Shown here in pieces: positions 33,537 to 42,847 of a DNA stretch of 64,000 bases. Numbering within the stretch: the stretch's first letter is position 1; the number at the start of each line of letters is the position of its first letter. The position numbers were made by a program, and so were the translations under genes. Source of the stretch: Enterobacter_D sp963521185 (GTDB taxonomy: Bacteria; Pseudomonadota; Gammaproteobacteria; Enterobacterales; Enterobacteriaceae); contig CAUQTV010000002.1 in the NCBI GenBank assembly GCA_963521185.1, positions 62,001 through 126,000 on the forward strand, read 5' to 3'. The notes beneath the pieces were generated by a model that was not told where the DNA came from, ran no database searches, and saw nothing but the letters and a program-made list of their open reading frames with translations.

Positions 33537-35183
33537 TTATTTCACGCAGCGGGTACACGCCGAAGACTGGATTTGTTGGAAGAAGTCATTGCCTTTGTCA
33601 TCAACGAGAATAAAGGCCGGGAAATCTTCCACCTCGATTTTCCAGATCGCTTCCATTCCCAGTTCCGGGTACTCCACGCATTCCAGGTGTTTAATGCTGC
33701 TTTGCGCCAGCACGGCGGCCGGGCCACCAATGCTGCCTAAATAGAACCCACCGTGCTTGTGGCAGGCATCCGTCACCTGCTTGCTGCGGTTGCCTTTTGC
33801 CAGCATGATCATGCTGCCACCCTGCGACTGTAGCTGATCGACATAGGAATCCATACGTCCGGCGGTGGTTGGCCCCAGCGAACCCGAGGCATAGCCTTCC
33901 GGTGTTTTCGCCGGACCTGCGTAATAGATCGGATGATCTTTCACGTACTGCGGCAAACCTTCGCCGCTGTCCATGCGCTCTTTGAGCTTCGCGTGGGCAA
34001 TGTCGCGCGCCACGATGATGGTGCCGGAGAGCGAGAGGCGCGTTGACACCGGGTATTGCGACAGCTGGGCCAGGATCTCACGCATCGGTCGGTTGAGATC
34101 CACCTTCACCGCTTCGCCCTCACCCGCCTGGCGCTGCGATGGCGGGATGTATTTGCCCGGATTATTTTCCAGTTTTTCCAGCCACACGCCTTCGCGGTTA
34201 ATTTTCGCTTTAATGTTGCGATCCGCCGAGCAGGAGACGCCCATGCCGACCGGGCAGGAGGCACCGTGGCGCGGCAGGCGCACAACGCGGATGTCATGAG
34301 CAAAGTATTTGCCGCCAAACTGCGCGCCTAAACCGAGATCCTGCGCCGCACGCAGCAGCTCGTCTTCCAGCGCCACATCGCGAAACGCCTGACCTTGCTC
34401 GTTCCCGCAGGTGGGCAGCTCATCATAATATTTGGTGGAAGCCAGCTTCACGGTCTTAAGCGTGGCTTCCGCCGACGTACCGCCAATCACAAAGGCGATG
34501 TGGTACGGCGGGCAGGCGGCGGTGCCGAGAGTACGCATTTTATCCACCAGATACTCTTTCAGGCGGCCCGGCGACAGCAGCGCTTTGGTCTCCTGGTAAA
34601 GATAGGTTTTGTTGGCGGACCCGCCGCCTTTGGCAATGCACAGGAACTTGTACTCACCGCCGTCCACGCTGTAGAGATCGATCTGCGCTGGCAGGTTGGT
34701 GCCGGTGTTCACCTCTTTATACATATCCAGCGCGGCGTTTTGCGAATAGCGCAGGTTGTCTTCGATGTAGGTGTTGTACACACCGCGTGCGAGGGCGGCT
34801 TCGTCGCCACCGCCGGTCCAGACGCGCTGGCCCTTCTTGCCCATGATGATCGCCGTGCCGGTATCCTGACAGGTGGGCAGAATGCCTTTGGCGGCGATTT
34901 CAGAGTTACGCAGGAATTGCAGTGCGACGTACTTGTCGTTTTCACTGGCATCGGGATCGGCAAGAATATCGGCGACCTGCTGCTGATGCGCCGGGCGCAG
35001 CATAAACGCAGCGTCGTGAAACGCATGCTGGGCCAGCAGCGTCAGCGCCTGGGGATCAACTTTGAGGATTTCTTCACCTTCAAATTCGCTGACGGAGACA
35101 TGATCGCTGCTTAAAAGATAATACTCGGTCTGGTCCTTTTTCAGGGGAAAAGGATCCTGATACTGAAAGGGTTTGTTCGACAT
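33537..35183 (-). CDS. fumA: Fumarase A (class I, [4Fe-4S])
   Basis: Iron-sulphur fumarase of the aerobic TCA cycle, 548 residues as in E. coli. Cluster cysteines lie in LPTCQDTGTAI (about 105), CPVGMGVSCSADRN (about 318) and PTCGNEQGQ/GGPAAVL regions. The class I signature and the C-terminal swivel domain (ESGSIGPTTAGRMDSY-like GSLGPTTAGRMDSY) are intact. FumB would be nearly identical in sequence; the assignment as FumA rests on position between fumC and manA. Confidence 0.96.
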   Translation of the reverse strand: MSNKPFQYQDPFPLKKDQTEYYLLSSDHVSVSEFEGEEILKVDPQALTLLAQHAFHDAAFMLRPAHQQQVADILADPDASENDKYVALQFLRNSEIAAKGILPTCQDTGTAIIMGKKGQRVWTGGGDEAALARGVYNTYIEDNLRYSQNAALDMYKEVNTGTNLPAQIDLYSVDGGEYKFLCIAKGGGSANKTYLYQETKALLSPGRLKEYLVDKMRTLGTAACPPYHIAFVIGGTSAEATLKTVKLASTKYYDELPTCGNEQGQAFRDVALEDELLRAAQDLGLGAQFGGKYFAHDIRVVRLPRHGASCPVGMGVSCSADRNIKAKINREGVWLEKLENNPGKYIPPSQRQAGEGEAVKVDLNRPMREILAQLSQYPVSTRLSLSGTIIVARDIAHAKLKERMDSGEGLPQYVKDHPIYYAGPAKTPEGYASGSLGPTTAGRMDSYVDQLQSQGGSMIMLAKGNRSKQVTDACHKHGGFYLGSIGGPAAVLAQSSIKHLECVEYPELGMEAIWKIEVEDFPAFILVDDKGNDFFQQIQSSACTRCVK

Positions 35184-35382
35184 TGTTCTCTCACTTACTG
35201 CTCGGTCTGGTTATTGTCTGGGCAGTGGTTCCATTGCCCTGCTAAAAAGCGAGTTGGTTTATCCTACACAATTTTTTAACAAAAACTGAGACTAGTACGA
35301 CTTTTTGCGCGAGGTGGTTACTTCCATTGGGTTTATTGGTTTAATACCCCCAGACTTTTTAAACCAAATACAGGGCTTGATA

Positions 35383-36561
35383 ATGCAGAAACTCATCAAC
35401 TCAGTGCAAAACTATGCCTGGGGAAGTCAACGTGCGTTAACGGATCTCTACGGTATTGCCAATCCGGATAACCTGCCAATGGCAGAACTCTGGATGGGCG
35501 CACACCCGAAGAGCAGCTCAAAAGTACAGAACGCCGACGGCAAGGTTGTTGCGCTGCGTGATGTCATTGACGCGGACAAAACGGCGCTGCTGGGTGCCAC
35601 GGTGGCGGAACGTTTCGGTGAACTGCCGTTCCTGTTCAAAGTGCTGTGCGCGGATCAGCCGCTTTCGATTCAGGTGCATCCCAACAAAAAGGCGTCGGAA
35701 ATTGGCTTCGCGAAAGAGAACGCCGCCGGTGTGCCCATCGACGCCGCCGAGCGTAATTACAAGGATCCGAATCATAAACCGGAGCTGGTCTTTGCGCTGA
35801 CGCCGTTCCTGGCGATGAACGCGTTTCGTGAATTCGCGGACATCGTGTCCTTACTGCAACCGGTTGCCGGTGCGCATCCGGCGATTGCCCATTTCCTGCA
35901 ATCCCCTGATGCGGCGCGCCTGAGCGAACTTTTCGCCGCACTGCTGAACATGCAGGGCGAAGAAAAATCGCGCGCGCTGGCGGTGTTAAAATCCGTGGTT
36001 GATACGCATGAAGGCGAACCATGGGCCACCATCCGCGTGATTGCTGAGTTTTACCCGGATGACAGCGGTCTGTTCTCGCCGCTGCTGCTGAACGTGGTGA
36101 AGCTGAATCCGGGTGAGGCGATGTTCCTGTTTGCCGAAACGCCGCACGCCTACCTGCAAGGCGTGGCGCTGGAAGTGATGGCGAACTCAGACAACGTGCT
36201 GCGCGCGGGCCTGACGCCGAAATACATCGATATTCCTGAACTGGTGGCGAACGTGAAGTTCACGCCAAAACCGGCGAAGGAACTGCTCACGCAGCCAGCG
36301 AAAAACGGCAGCGAGCTGGACTTCCCGATCCCGGTCGACGACTTTGCGTTCTCACTGCATGACCTGTCGAGCCATGAAGCCGAACTTTCCCAGCACAGCG
36401 CCGCCATTCTGTTCTGCGTTGAAGGCGAAGCCGTTCTCAGCAAAGGCGATGAACGGCTGGTGCTTAAACCCGGCGAGTCCGCGTTTATCAGCGCCAGCGA
36501 GTCGCCAGTGGCGGTCAGCGGTGTCGGTCGTCTGGCGAGAGTCTATAATAAGATCCACTAA
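35383..36561 (+). CDS. manA: Mannose-6-phosphate isomerase ManA
   Basis: Zinc enzyme converting mannose 6-phosphate to fructose 6-phosphate. The 392 residues compare with 391 in E. coli. The N-terminus MQKLINSVQNYAWGS and zinc-site segments SIQVHPNK (Gln, His) and DPNHKPELVFALTPF (His, Glu), with the signature FLFAETPHAYLQG (His), are all present. The ATG at 35383 was chosen by family N-terminus; an upstream in-frame ATG would add 26 unrelated residues. A terminator follows. Confidence 0.97.
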   Translation: MQKLINSVQNYAWGSQRALTDLYGIANPDNLPMAELWMGAHPKSSSKVQNADGKVVALRDVIDADKTALLGATVAERFGELPFLFKVLCADQPLSIQVHPNKKASEIGFAKENAAGVPIDAAERNYKDPNHKPELVFALTPFLAMNAFREFADIVSLLQPVAGAHPAIAHFLQSPDAARLSELFAALLNMQGEEKSRALAVLKSVVDTHEGEPWATIRVIAEFYPDDSGLFSPLLLNVVKLNPGEAMFLFAETPHAYLQGVALEVMANSDNVLRAGLTPKYIDIPELVANVKFTPKPAKELLTQPAKNGSELDFPIPVDDFAFSLHDLSSHEAELSQHSAAILFCVEGEAVLSKGDERLVLKPGESAFISASESPVAVSGVGRLARVYNKIH

Positions 36562-36614
36562 GTTACTGACGTAAATGGGAAGGATTGCTAAGCTTAGCAA
36601 GCCCTTACGATCTT

Positions 36615-36646
36615 CCAGGCGGCCTTTACCGCCTGGTTTCATTTTT
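36615..36646 (+). terminator. Terminator after manA
   Basis: CCAGGCGG / CCGCCTGG stem with a six-base loop, followed by TTTCATTTTT. The T-run ends 14 bases before the ydgA start. Confidence 0.85.
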
Positions 36647-36659
36647 ATGGATAATCGCT

Positions 36660-38183
36660 ATGAAAAAAACGCTGGTCGCCGCAGGTGTTATTGTTGCACT
36701 GGGTGTTATCTGGACAGGCGCGGCCTGGTACACGGGTAAACAACTTGAAAGCCGTATCGCCGACATGGTGAGTCAGGCTAACGCTGAAATTAAGAACACA
36801 GCGCCAGAGACGGGCGTTGAGCTGGCGTATCAGAACTACCAGCGTGGCCTTTTTAGCAGTCATGTCCAGTTGATCGTTAAGCCTGTCGCCGGATCGGAAA
36901 ACGTCTGGTTAAAACCCGGTCAGAGCGTGGTGTTAAACGAGTCCATCGGTCACGGTCCCTTCCCGTTCGCACAGCTTAAAAAATTCAATCTGGTGCCGTC
37001 TATGGCGTCAGTGAAAACGACGCTGGTGAACAATGACGTCTCCAGGCCGCTGTTTGCGATGTCGAAGAACGAATCGCCGTTCGAGGTGAATACCCGCATC
37101 GGCTACGGTGGCGACACCCACTCTGACATTTCATTAAAACCGCTCAACTATGAAAAAGAGGGCGAGAAAGTCGCCTTCAGCGGCGGTGAGTTCCAGCTGA
37201 GCGCCGATCGTGACGGCAATGAAATTTCCCTGAGCGGCGAGGCCCAAAGCGGCCTGGTGGACGCGGTGAACGAATATGGTCAGCGTGTCCAGGTAACGTT
37301 TAACAATTTCAAAAGCGACGGCACGACAAAGCGCGCCAGCTTTAACGAACGGGTAGGCAATCAGAAAGCCACGATGGAAAAAATGGCCGTTTCCGTTGAA
37401 GGGAAAGAGATGGCGGTGCTGGAAGGCATGGACCTTACGGCGAAAACCGAGGTTGCACCTGATAACAAAACCGTTAACAGCCAGATCGATTACGCGCTTA
37501 ACAGCCTGAAAGTGCAGAATCAGAATATGGGCAGCGGTAAGCTGACGCTGAAAGTCGGCCAGATCGACGGCCAGGCGTGGCATCAGTTTAGCCAGCAATA
37601 CAATGCGCAAACCAAAGCGCTGCTGGCGCAGCCGGAGGTAGTGCAGAACCCGGACCTTTACCAACAAAAAGCCACGGAAGCGTTCTTCAGCGCCCTGCCG
37701 CTGCTGCTGAAAGGCGAACCGGTGATCACTGTAGCCCCGCTGAGCTGGAAGAATGAAAAAGGCGAAACGGCGTTTAACCTGTCGCTGTTCTTAAAAGATC
37801 CAGCGACCGCGAAGGGCGAGCCGCAAACCCTGGCGCAGGAAGTGGATCGCAGCGTTAAGTCCATCGACAGCAAGCTGACCATTCCGGTGGATATGGCGAC
37901 CGAGTTTATGACCCAGGTGGCGAAACTCGAAGGCTATCAGCAAGCGGACGCGGCAAAACTGGCCAGCCAGCAGGTGAAAGGCCTGGCGGCAATGGGCCAG
38001 ATGTTCCGCATCACGACGCTGGAAAACAACGTGATCTCCACCAGCCTGCAATACGCCAATGGGCAGGTCACGCTTAACGGGCAAAAAATGCCGCTGGAAG
38101 AGTTCGTGGGGATGTTCGGTATGCCGGATCTCGGTATGCCAGAACCGCAACCGGCACCGCCAGTGGCCGTACCCCAGCAGTAG
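36660..38183 (+). CDS. ydgA: YdgA, DUF945 envelope protein
   Basis: A 507-residue protein (E. coli 502) with an N-terminal signal anchor MKKTLVAAGVIVALGVIWTG, then a long periplasmic beta-rich DUF945 region with repeated layouts (LAYQNYQRGLFSSHVQLIV near the start). It ends in a Pro/Gln/Met-rich tail (PDLGMPEPQPAPP). In E. coli it localises to the inner membrane and forms dimers. The function is not defined. The start at 36660 gives the known N-terminus. Confidence 0.93.
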   Translation: MKKTLVAAGVIVALGVIWTGAAWYTGKQLESRIADMVSQANAEIKNTAPETGVELAYQNYQRGLFSSHVQLIVKPVAGSENVWLKPGQSVVLNESIGHGPFPFAQLKKFNLVPSMASVKTTLVNNDVSRPLFAMSKNESPFEVNTRIGYGGDTHSDISLKPLNYEKEGEKVAFSGGEFQLSADRDGNEISLSGEAQSGLVDAVNEYGQRVQVTFNNFKSDGTTKRASFNERVGNQKATMEKMAVSVEGKEMAVLEGMDLTAKTEVAPDNKTVNSQIDYALNSLKVQNQNMGSGKLTLKVGQIDGQAWHQFSQQYNAQTKALLAQPEVVQNPDLYQQKATEAFFSALPLLLKGEPVITVAPLSWKNEKGETAFNLSLFLKDPATAKGEPQTLAQEVDRSVKSIDSKLTIPVDMATEFMTQVAKLEGYQQADAAKLASQQVKGLAAMGQMFRITTLENNVISTSLQYANGQVTLNGQKMPLEEFVGMFGMPDLGMPEPQPAPPVAVPQQ

Positions 38184-38199
38184 TCAGTTAAGTGGCCCA

Positions 38200-38229
38200 G
38201 GCCGGGTCAGGCGACAGCCGCCACCCGGC
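38200..38229. repeat. Single REP unit between ydgA and malI
   Basis: GGCCGGGTCAGGCGACAG...CACCCGGC palindromic unit, the same arm as in the BIMEs at 21034 and 42263. It lies between convergent genes and may act as an mRNA end-stabiliser. Confidence 0.85.
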
Positions 38230-38244
38230 GTTTTCACTACGTAG

Positions 38245-39291
38245 CTACCTTTTTACCACCAGCCCTGGCGCAATAATCTGTTCCCGCGCGGGTTCAGCGC
38301 GCTGTTCAATACGCTGAAGAAGGCGCGCGGCCAGTTTTTGGCCTATTTCGCGTGCAGAGGTCGTCACCCAGGCGATGGGCAGATCGTCGAGCGCGTCTTC
38401 GGGAACATCCGCAAAAGCCGCCAGCGCAACGTGCCGATCGAAAAAGTGTCCGATACCCTCTTCACCACTCTGCCGTCCGGCACGCATCAGCCCAAACCAC
38501 GCCCCCATGGCGACCACGCTATTGGCACAGATCACCGCGCTTATGGTCGGATTATGGCGAAGCAGCGCGGCTATCGCGTCGGCGGCCTGTTTTTGACTTG
38601 CGCCGCACTCAATGACCCAGTCACTGTGAAACGGTAACCCATATTTTAGCAAGGTGGTGCAATAGCCGCCGACCCGCTCTGCGCGGGTAAGCGATGCGCT
38701 TTCCCCTCCCAGCCAGGCAATGCGCTGATGACCCTGCTTGATCATATGCTCCGTCAGCAGTTGCGCGGCGCGCAGGTTATCGGGACGGATAATATCCACC
38801 TTGTCGGTGCCAGTGTCGGTGTCGATGTCGCTGGCGCGGGACGCAAACACCACCGGGATGCCATAGCCCGCCGCGAGTTGGTGAAGTTCAGCGGATTGCC
38901 CCGCCGCACCGGCCACAATCACCCCGTCAACCCCCTGGGCGATCAATGTCTCCAGACGCTGCTTAAGATATTCGCCGTGGCGGCCGCTTTGGGTCAGGAA
39001 GAGCATTTTTCCCTGTGACTCGAAGGCGGCCGTCAAACCGGCGGTCAACTCGGCATAAAACGGGGCTGACAGGTCGCTAACGATAAGGCCCATCACCCCC
39101 GAGAGTCCACCGCGCAGCGAGGCGGCCTGTCGATTGCGGACGAATCCGAGCTGCTCGACCGCCGCATTCACCTTCAGGCCCGTGGCGTGCGAGATCCTCC
39201 CTTTACCGCTGAGCACCAACGAGACCGTGCTCACCGACACCCCCGCGTGCAGGGCAACCTCGTTAATAGTGATTTTTTTTGCAGTCGTCAT
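38245..39291 (-). CDS. malI: MalI, LacI-family repressor of malXY
   Basis: A 348-residue repressor. The N-terminal LacI helix-turn-helix ITINEVALHAGVSVSTVSLV is followed by a periplasmic-binding-protein-like effector core (GVMGLIVSDLSAPFYAELTA, RVGGYCTTLLKYGLPFHSDW). It represses the divergent malXY operon and itself in E. coli; the inducer is unknown. Compared with E. coli MalI (342) there is a small insertion around ASRASDIDTDTGTDKVDI. Two palindromic operators occupy the malI-malX gap. Confidence 0.96.
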   Translation of the reverse strand: MTTAKKITINEVALHAGVSVSTVSLVLSGKGRISHATGLKVNAAVEQLGFVRNRQAASLRGGLSGVMGLIVSDLSAPFYAELTAGLTAAFESQGKMLFLTQSGRHGEYLKQRLETLIAQGVDGVIVAGAAGQSAELHQLAAGYGIPVVFASRASDIDTDTGTDKVDIIRPDNLRAAQLLTEHMIKQGHQRIAWLGGESASLTRAERVGGYCTTLLKYGLPFHSDWVIECGASQKQAADAIAALLRHNPTISAVICANSVVAMGAWFGLMRAGRQSGEEGIGHFFDRHVALAAFADVPEDALDDLPIAWVTTSAREIGQKLAARLLQRIEQRAEPAREQIIAPGLVVKR

Positions 39292-39318
39292 GCGTCAAAC
39301 GAATCCTGTTCCGTTGGC

Positions 39319-39336
39319 AGATAAAACGTTTTATCT
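39319..39336. promoter_or_regulatory. MalI operator proximal to malI
   Basis: Perfect 18-bp palindrome AGATAAAACGTTTTATCT, containing the E. coli MalI operator GATAAAACGTTTTATC unchanged, 28 bp before the malI start. Confidence 0.92.
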
Positions 39337-39373
39337 AATACAGACAGTGTAAATGATTACCTTAAGCGAAATA

Positions 39374-39389
39374 TGTGAATCAACTCTCA
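39374..39389. promoter_or_regulatory. Possible CRP site in the malI-malX gap
   Basis: TGTGAATCAACTCTCA fits TGTGA-N6-TCACA with one mismatch in the right half. Both mal promoters here are CRP-dependent in E. coli. Confidence 0.5.
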
Positions 39390-39398
39390 CTAAAATTA

Positions 39399-39414
39399 GG
39401 TAAAACGTTTTATC
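39399..39414. promoter_or_regulatory. MalI operator proximal to malX
   Basis: GGTAAAACGTTTTATC, one mismatch from the perfect MalI operator, 48 bp before malX. Confidence 0.9.
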
Positions 39415-39461
39415 TTGCCGCTGAATTTTTACTGTACCCTTTTATGACAAGGAATCGTTCA

Positions 39462-41054
39462 ATGTCCGTTCACGTCGCCCCCAAAATTACCCTGTGGGAA
39501 TTTTTCCAACAGTTAGGCAAAACCTTCATGCTGCCCGTCGCCCTGCTCTCGTTTTGCGGGATTATGCTCGGTGTTGGCAGCTCGCTCAGCAGCCACGATG
39601 TGGTCACCCTCCTTCCGGCGCTGGGCCATCCGCTTTTACAGGCTATTTTCATCTGGATGAGCAAAGTCGGTTCGTTCGCCTTCAGCTTTTTGCCGGTGAT
39701 GTTTTGCATCGCCATTCCGCTGGGACTGGCGCGTGAAAACAAAGGCGTCGCGGCGTTTTCCGGCTTTGTCGGCTATGCGGTAATGAACCTCGCCGTTAAC
39801 TTCTGGCTGACGGCAAAAGGCATTTTGCCGGGCGCTGATGCCGCACTGCTGAAAGCCAACAATGTGCAGAGCATTCTGGGTATTCAGTCGATCGATACCG
39901 GCATTCTGGGCGCGGTGATCTGCGGGGTGATCGTCTGGCTGCTGCACGAGAAATTCCACACCGTGCGCCTGCCCGACGCGCTGGCGTTTTTCGGCGGCAC
40001 GCGCTTTGTGCCGATTATCACCACGGTCACCCTGGGTCTGGTTGGCCTGGTGATCCCGCTGATTTGGCCTCTTTTTGCGATGGGGATCACTGGCCTGGGT
40101 CAGGTGATTAACAGCGCCGGGGATTTCGGTCCGATGATTTTCGGTACCGGTGAACGTCTGCTGCTGCCCTTTGGTCTGCACCATATTCTGGTGGCGCTGA
40201 TCCGCTTTACCGAGGCGGGCGGCACCCTCGATGTTTGTGGCAACAGCGTCAGCGGCGCTTTAACCATTTTCCAGGCGCAGCTGAGCTGCCCAACGTCCCA
40301 CGGCTTTGCTGAAAGCGCGACGCGCTTTTTATCACAGGGCAAAATGCCGGCCTTCCTCGGCGGTTTACCTGGCGCGGCACTGGCAATGTACCACTGCGCA
40401 CGTCCGGAGAACCGTCATAATATTAAAGGCCTGCTGATTTCCGGCGTGGTCGCCTGCGTGGTCGGCGGCACCACTGAACCGCTGGAATTCCTCTTCCTGT
40501 TCGTCGCACCGGTATTATATGTGATCCATGCATTGTTAACGGGACTGGGCTTTACGATCATGGCCATCCTCGGTGTTACCATCGGCAATACCGACGGCAA
40601 TGTCATTGATTTCGTCGTGTTCGGCATCCTGCATGGTCTGGCGACCAAATGGTATATGGTACCGGTGGTCGCAGCGGTTTGGTTTATCGCGTACTACGCT
40701 ATTTTCCGCTTCGCCATTACCCGCTTTAACCTCAAAACACCGGGCCGCGAAGTGGAGACTGCCAACAGCATCACCGCGACCTTTGCCGGAACGGCGGGTA
40801 AATCCGGCTACAACGTGCCGGAGATCCTCAAGGCCCTGGGCGGTGCAGAGAATATCATCACGCTCGATAACTGCATCACGCGCCTGCGCCTGTCGGTAAA
40901 TGACATGAGCAAGGTCGATACCGCGGCACTGAAAGCCCTGCGCGCGATTGGCGTGGTTCAGCTTAATCAGCATAATCTTCAGGTGGTCATTGGCACCCAG
41001 GTTCAGTCCGTGAAGGATGAAATGGTCTCGCTGATGAAGACCGTCGAGGCGTAA
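39462..41054 (+). CDS. malX: MalX, PTS glucose/maltose-type IICB permease
   Basis: Phosphotransferase permease of 530 residues, as in E. coli. The IIC membrane domain runs from ITLWEFFQQLGKTFMLPVALLSF to about residue 420, with the GITEP-like VVGGTTEPLEFLF. The IIB domain has the phosphocysteine in SLDNCITRLR-like TLDNCITRLRLSV near residue 470. The ATG at 39462, with AAGGA before it, matches the family start; in-frame ATGs further up would cross the operator. It can transport glucose and maltose in E. coli; the natural substrate is uncertain. Confidence 0.95.
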   Translation: MSVHVAPKITLWEFFQQLGKTFMLPVALLSFCGIMLGVGSSLSSHDVVTLLPALGHPLLQAIFIWMSKVGSFAFSFLPVMFCIAIPLGLARENKGVAAFSGFVGYAVMNLAVNFWLTAKGILPGADAALLKANNVQSILGIQSIDTGILGAVICGVIVWLLHEKFHTVRLPDALAFFGGTRFVPIITTVTLGLVGLVIPLIWPLFAMGITGLGQVINSAGDFGPMIFGTGERLLLPFGLHHILVALIRFTEAGGTLDVCGNSVSGALTIFQAQLSCPTSHGFAESATRFLSQGKMPAFLGGLPGAALAMYHCARPENRHNIKGLLISGVVACVVGGTTEPLEFLFLFVAPVLYVIHALLTGLGFTIMAILGVTIGNTDGNVIDFVVFGILHGLATKWYMVPVVAAVWFIAYYAIFRFAITRFNLKTPGREVETANSITATFAGTAGKSGYNVPEILKALGGAENIITLDNCITRLRLSVNDMSKVDTAALKALRAIGVVQLNQHNLQVVIGTQVQSVKDEMVSLMKTVEA

Positions 41055-41066
41055 AAGGAGAGTCAC

Positions 41067-42239
41067 ATGTTTGATTTTTCAACGGTCGTGGATCGCCACG
41101 GCACCTGGTGCACGCAGTGGGATTATGTCGCCGACCGCTTTGGTCATGCTGACCTGCTGCCCTTCACCATCTCGGATATGGATTTTGCCACTGCACCCTG
41201 CGTGATTGATGCGCTTAATCAACGCTTAACCCACGGCGTGCTCGGCTATAGCCGCTGGAAGAACGACGACTTCACCGGTGCCGTGCGCCATTGGTTCGCC
41301 AGCCGCTTCGACACGCCGGTGACGGCAGAGTCTATCGTTTACGGGCCGTCAGTCATCTACATGATCGCTGAACTCATTCGCCAGTGGTCAGCCCCCGGCG
41401 AGGGCGTGGTGGTGCATACGCCCGCCTACGATGCGTTTTACAAAGCCATTGAGGGCAATGACCGCACAGTTTGCGGCGTCCCTTTGCAGCACAACGGCAG
41501 CGGCTGGTACTGCGATATGGCGGAGCTTGAAGCCGCACTGGCCCGTCCTGAAAATACCGTTCTGCTGCTGTGCAGCCCGCAGAACCCCACCGGGAAAGTG
41601 TGGACGCGCGATGAGCTGCAAACCATGGCTGAACTGTGCGAGCGTCACGGCGTGCGGGTGATCAGTGATGAGATCCATATGGATATGACCTGGGGCGAAC
41701 ATGCGCACATTCCCTGGTGCAACGTGGCGCGTGGGCCCTGGGCGCTGTTTACCTCAGCGTCGAAAAGCTTCAACATTCCGGCGCTGACGGGTGCATACGG
41801 GATCATTGATGACGAAGTGACGCGGTCACGTTATCTGGCTGCGTTGAAGGGGCGCGACGGTCTCTCCTCCCCGTCTGTGCTGGCGCTGGTGGCGCATATT
41901 GCGGCCTATCAGCAGGGTGCCGAATGGCTTGATGCTCTGCGCGCCTGTCTCAACGCCAATCTGACGTGGGTGGCCGAGGAACTTAACAGCGCGTTCCCCT
42001 TGTTACAGTGGCAGCCGCCGCAGTCAACCTATCTGGCGTGGATCGATCTGCGCCCGCTGAATCTCGACGATGACCTGCTGCAAAAAGTCCTCGTCGAACA
42101 GCAGCGCGTCGCCATTATGCCAGGAACAACCTACGGCGCAGAAGGTCGCGGGTTTATCCGCCTCAATGCCGGCTGCCCCCGCGCGAAACTGGAACAGGGC
42201 GTGAGCCGTCTGATTACGGCGATTCATTCCCTGGCGTAA
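41067..42239 (+). CDS. malY: MalY, PLP-dependent cystathionine beta-lyase/MalT antagonist
   Basis: Aminotransferase-fold enzyme of 390 residues, as in E. coli, with C-S lyase activity. It also binds MalT and keeps it inactive, lowering mal regulon expression. The PLP lysine lies in SASKSFNIPAL, with LCSPQNPTGKVW and ISDEIHMDM supplying cofactor contacts. AAAGGAG stands before the ATG, 12 bp after malX, so the two form one operon. Confidence 0.96.
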   Translation: MFDFSTVVDRHGTWCTQWDYVADRFGHADLLPFTISDMDFATAPCVIDALNQRLTHGVLGYSRWKNDDFTGAVRHWFASRFDTPVTAESIVYGPSVIYMIAELIRQWSAPGEGVVVHTPAYDAFYKAIEGNDRTVCGVPLQHNGSGWYCDMAELEAALARPENTVLLLCSPQNPTGKVWTRDELQTMAELCERHGVRVISDEIHMDMTWGEHAHIPWCNVARGPWALFTSASKSFNIPALTGAYGIIDDEVTRSRYLAALKGRDGLSSPSVLALVAHIAAYQQGAEWLDALRACLNANLTWVAEELNSAFPLLQWQPPQSTYLAWIDLRPLNLDDDLLQKVLVEQQRVAIMPGTTYGAEGRGFIRLNAGCPRAKLEQGVSRLITAIHSLA

Positions 42240-42262
42240 TTGGCAAAAACCTGACCGGGTTT

Positions 42263-42350
42263 GTAGGCCGGGTCAGGCGACAGCCACCACCCGGCGAAAG
42301 GTTGGAATCTATTGCCAGGACGCCCGGCGGCGCAAGTTTGCCGGGCCTAT
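42263..42350. repeat. BIME after malY
   Basis: Two inverted REP arms (GTAGGCCGGGTCAGGCGACAG and GTTTGCCGGGCCTAT), nearly identical to the 21034-21120 element including the connecting sequence. Confidence 0.9.
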
Positions 42351-42847
42351 AACAGCGGAAAACAAAAAACCAATTGAAAGGTTGTGGTGCCGGGTGCCTC
42401 CCGGTGAACAGCGTACTCATCAACCGCTGCCCGCCCCATAAAAACGAAACATCATCATTTTTGAGGATGAAAATGCTGATCAGTTGGCCCCACCGCATAG
42501 GGGGATTCACCACCAGGCTAAAATAAATGGCCTTTAACGCGCCGTCAATGCGAGGTATTTGTCCATATGTTTCGTAAAAGTTTCCCTAAACGGAATTACC
42601 CGCTAATACCGCCCTTTCCGTGTGGATAACCGCCAGGCCCCATGCGGCTTGCGAACTTTTATCTGAAAGAAATGTATGGAGATTCTACAATGTGGAGAAT
42701 TATGGAGATTGCTTAAACCCTGGCGGTGACAAACGTGCGATAAATGTTGCGCAACAAACTAATTATTTGCGCAACATAGCTTTTTACCCCGGTTTATTTT
42801 TATAATGCTCTGCACTTATTCTAAAAGCATCACTTGAGAGTGCGACA
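42351..42847. other. Non-coding region before add with a TTGCGCAA dyad
   Basis: No convincing gene. At 42744-42777 the arms ATGTTGCGCAA and TTGCGCAACAT form a perfect 11-bp inverted repeat; each holds the palindrome TTGCGCAA (42747-42754, 42767-42774), 20 bp apart. A TATAAT (42801-42806) with a poor -35 lies just downstream, so the dyad sits at about -42 and -62 of a likely add promoter. It is also followed by AGCTTTTT, so a terminator role is possible. Confidence 0.5.

Noticed and set aside
42386..42410. CCGGG...CCCGG hairpin reminiscent of hok/sok-type leaders
   Set aside because: No Hok-like peptide or matching antisense RNA promoter can be read nearby.
42214..42513. A 99-codon minus-strand ORF after malY
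   Set aside because: It crosses the BIME and the malY end, has no ribosome site, and its composition follows the repeat; it looks accidental.
42620..42805. A 61-codon ORF before add
   Set aside because: It runs through the TTGCGCAA dyad and the add -10 region and shows no protein-like composition.
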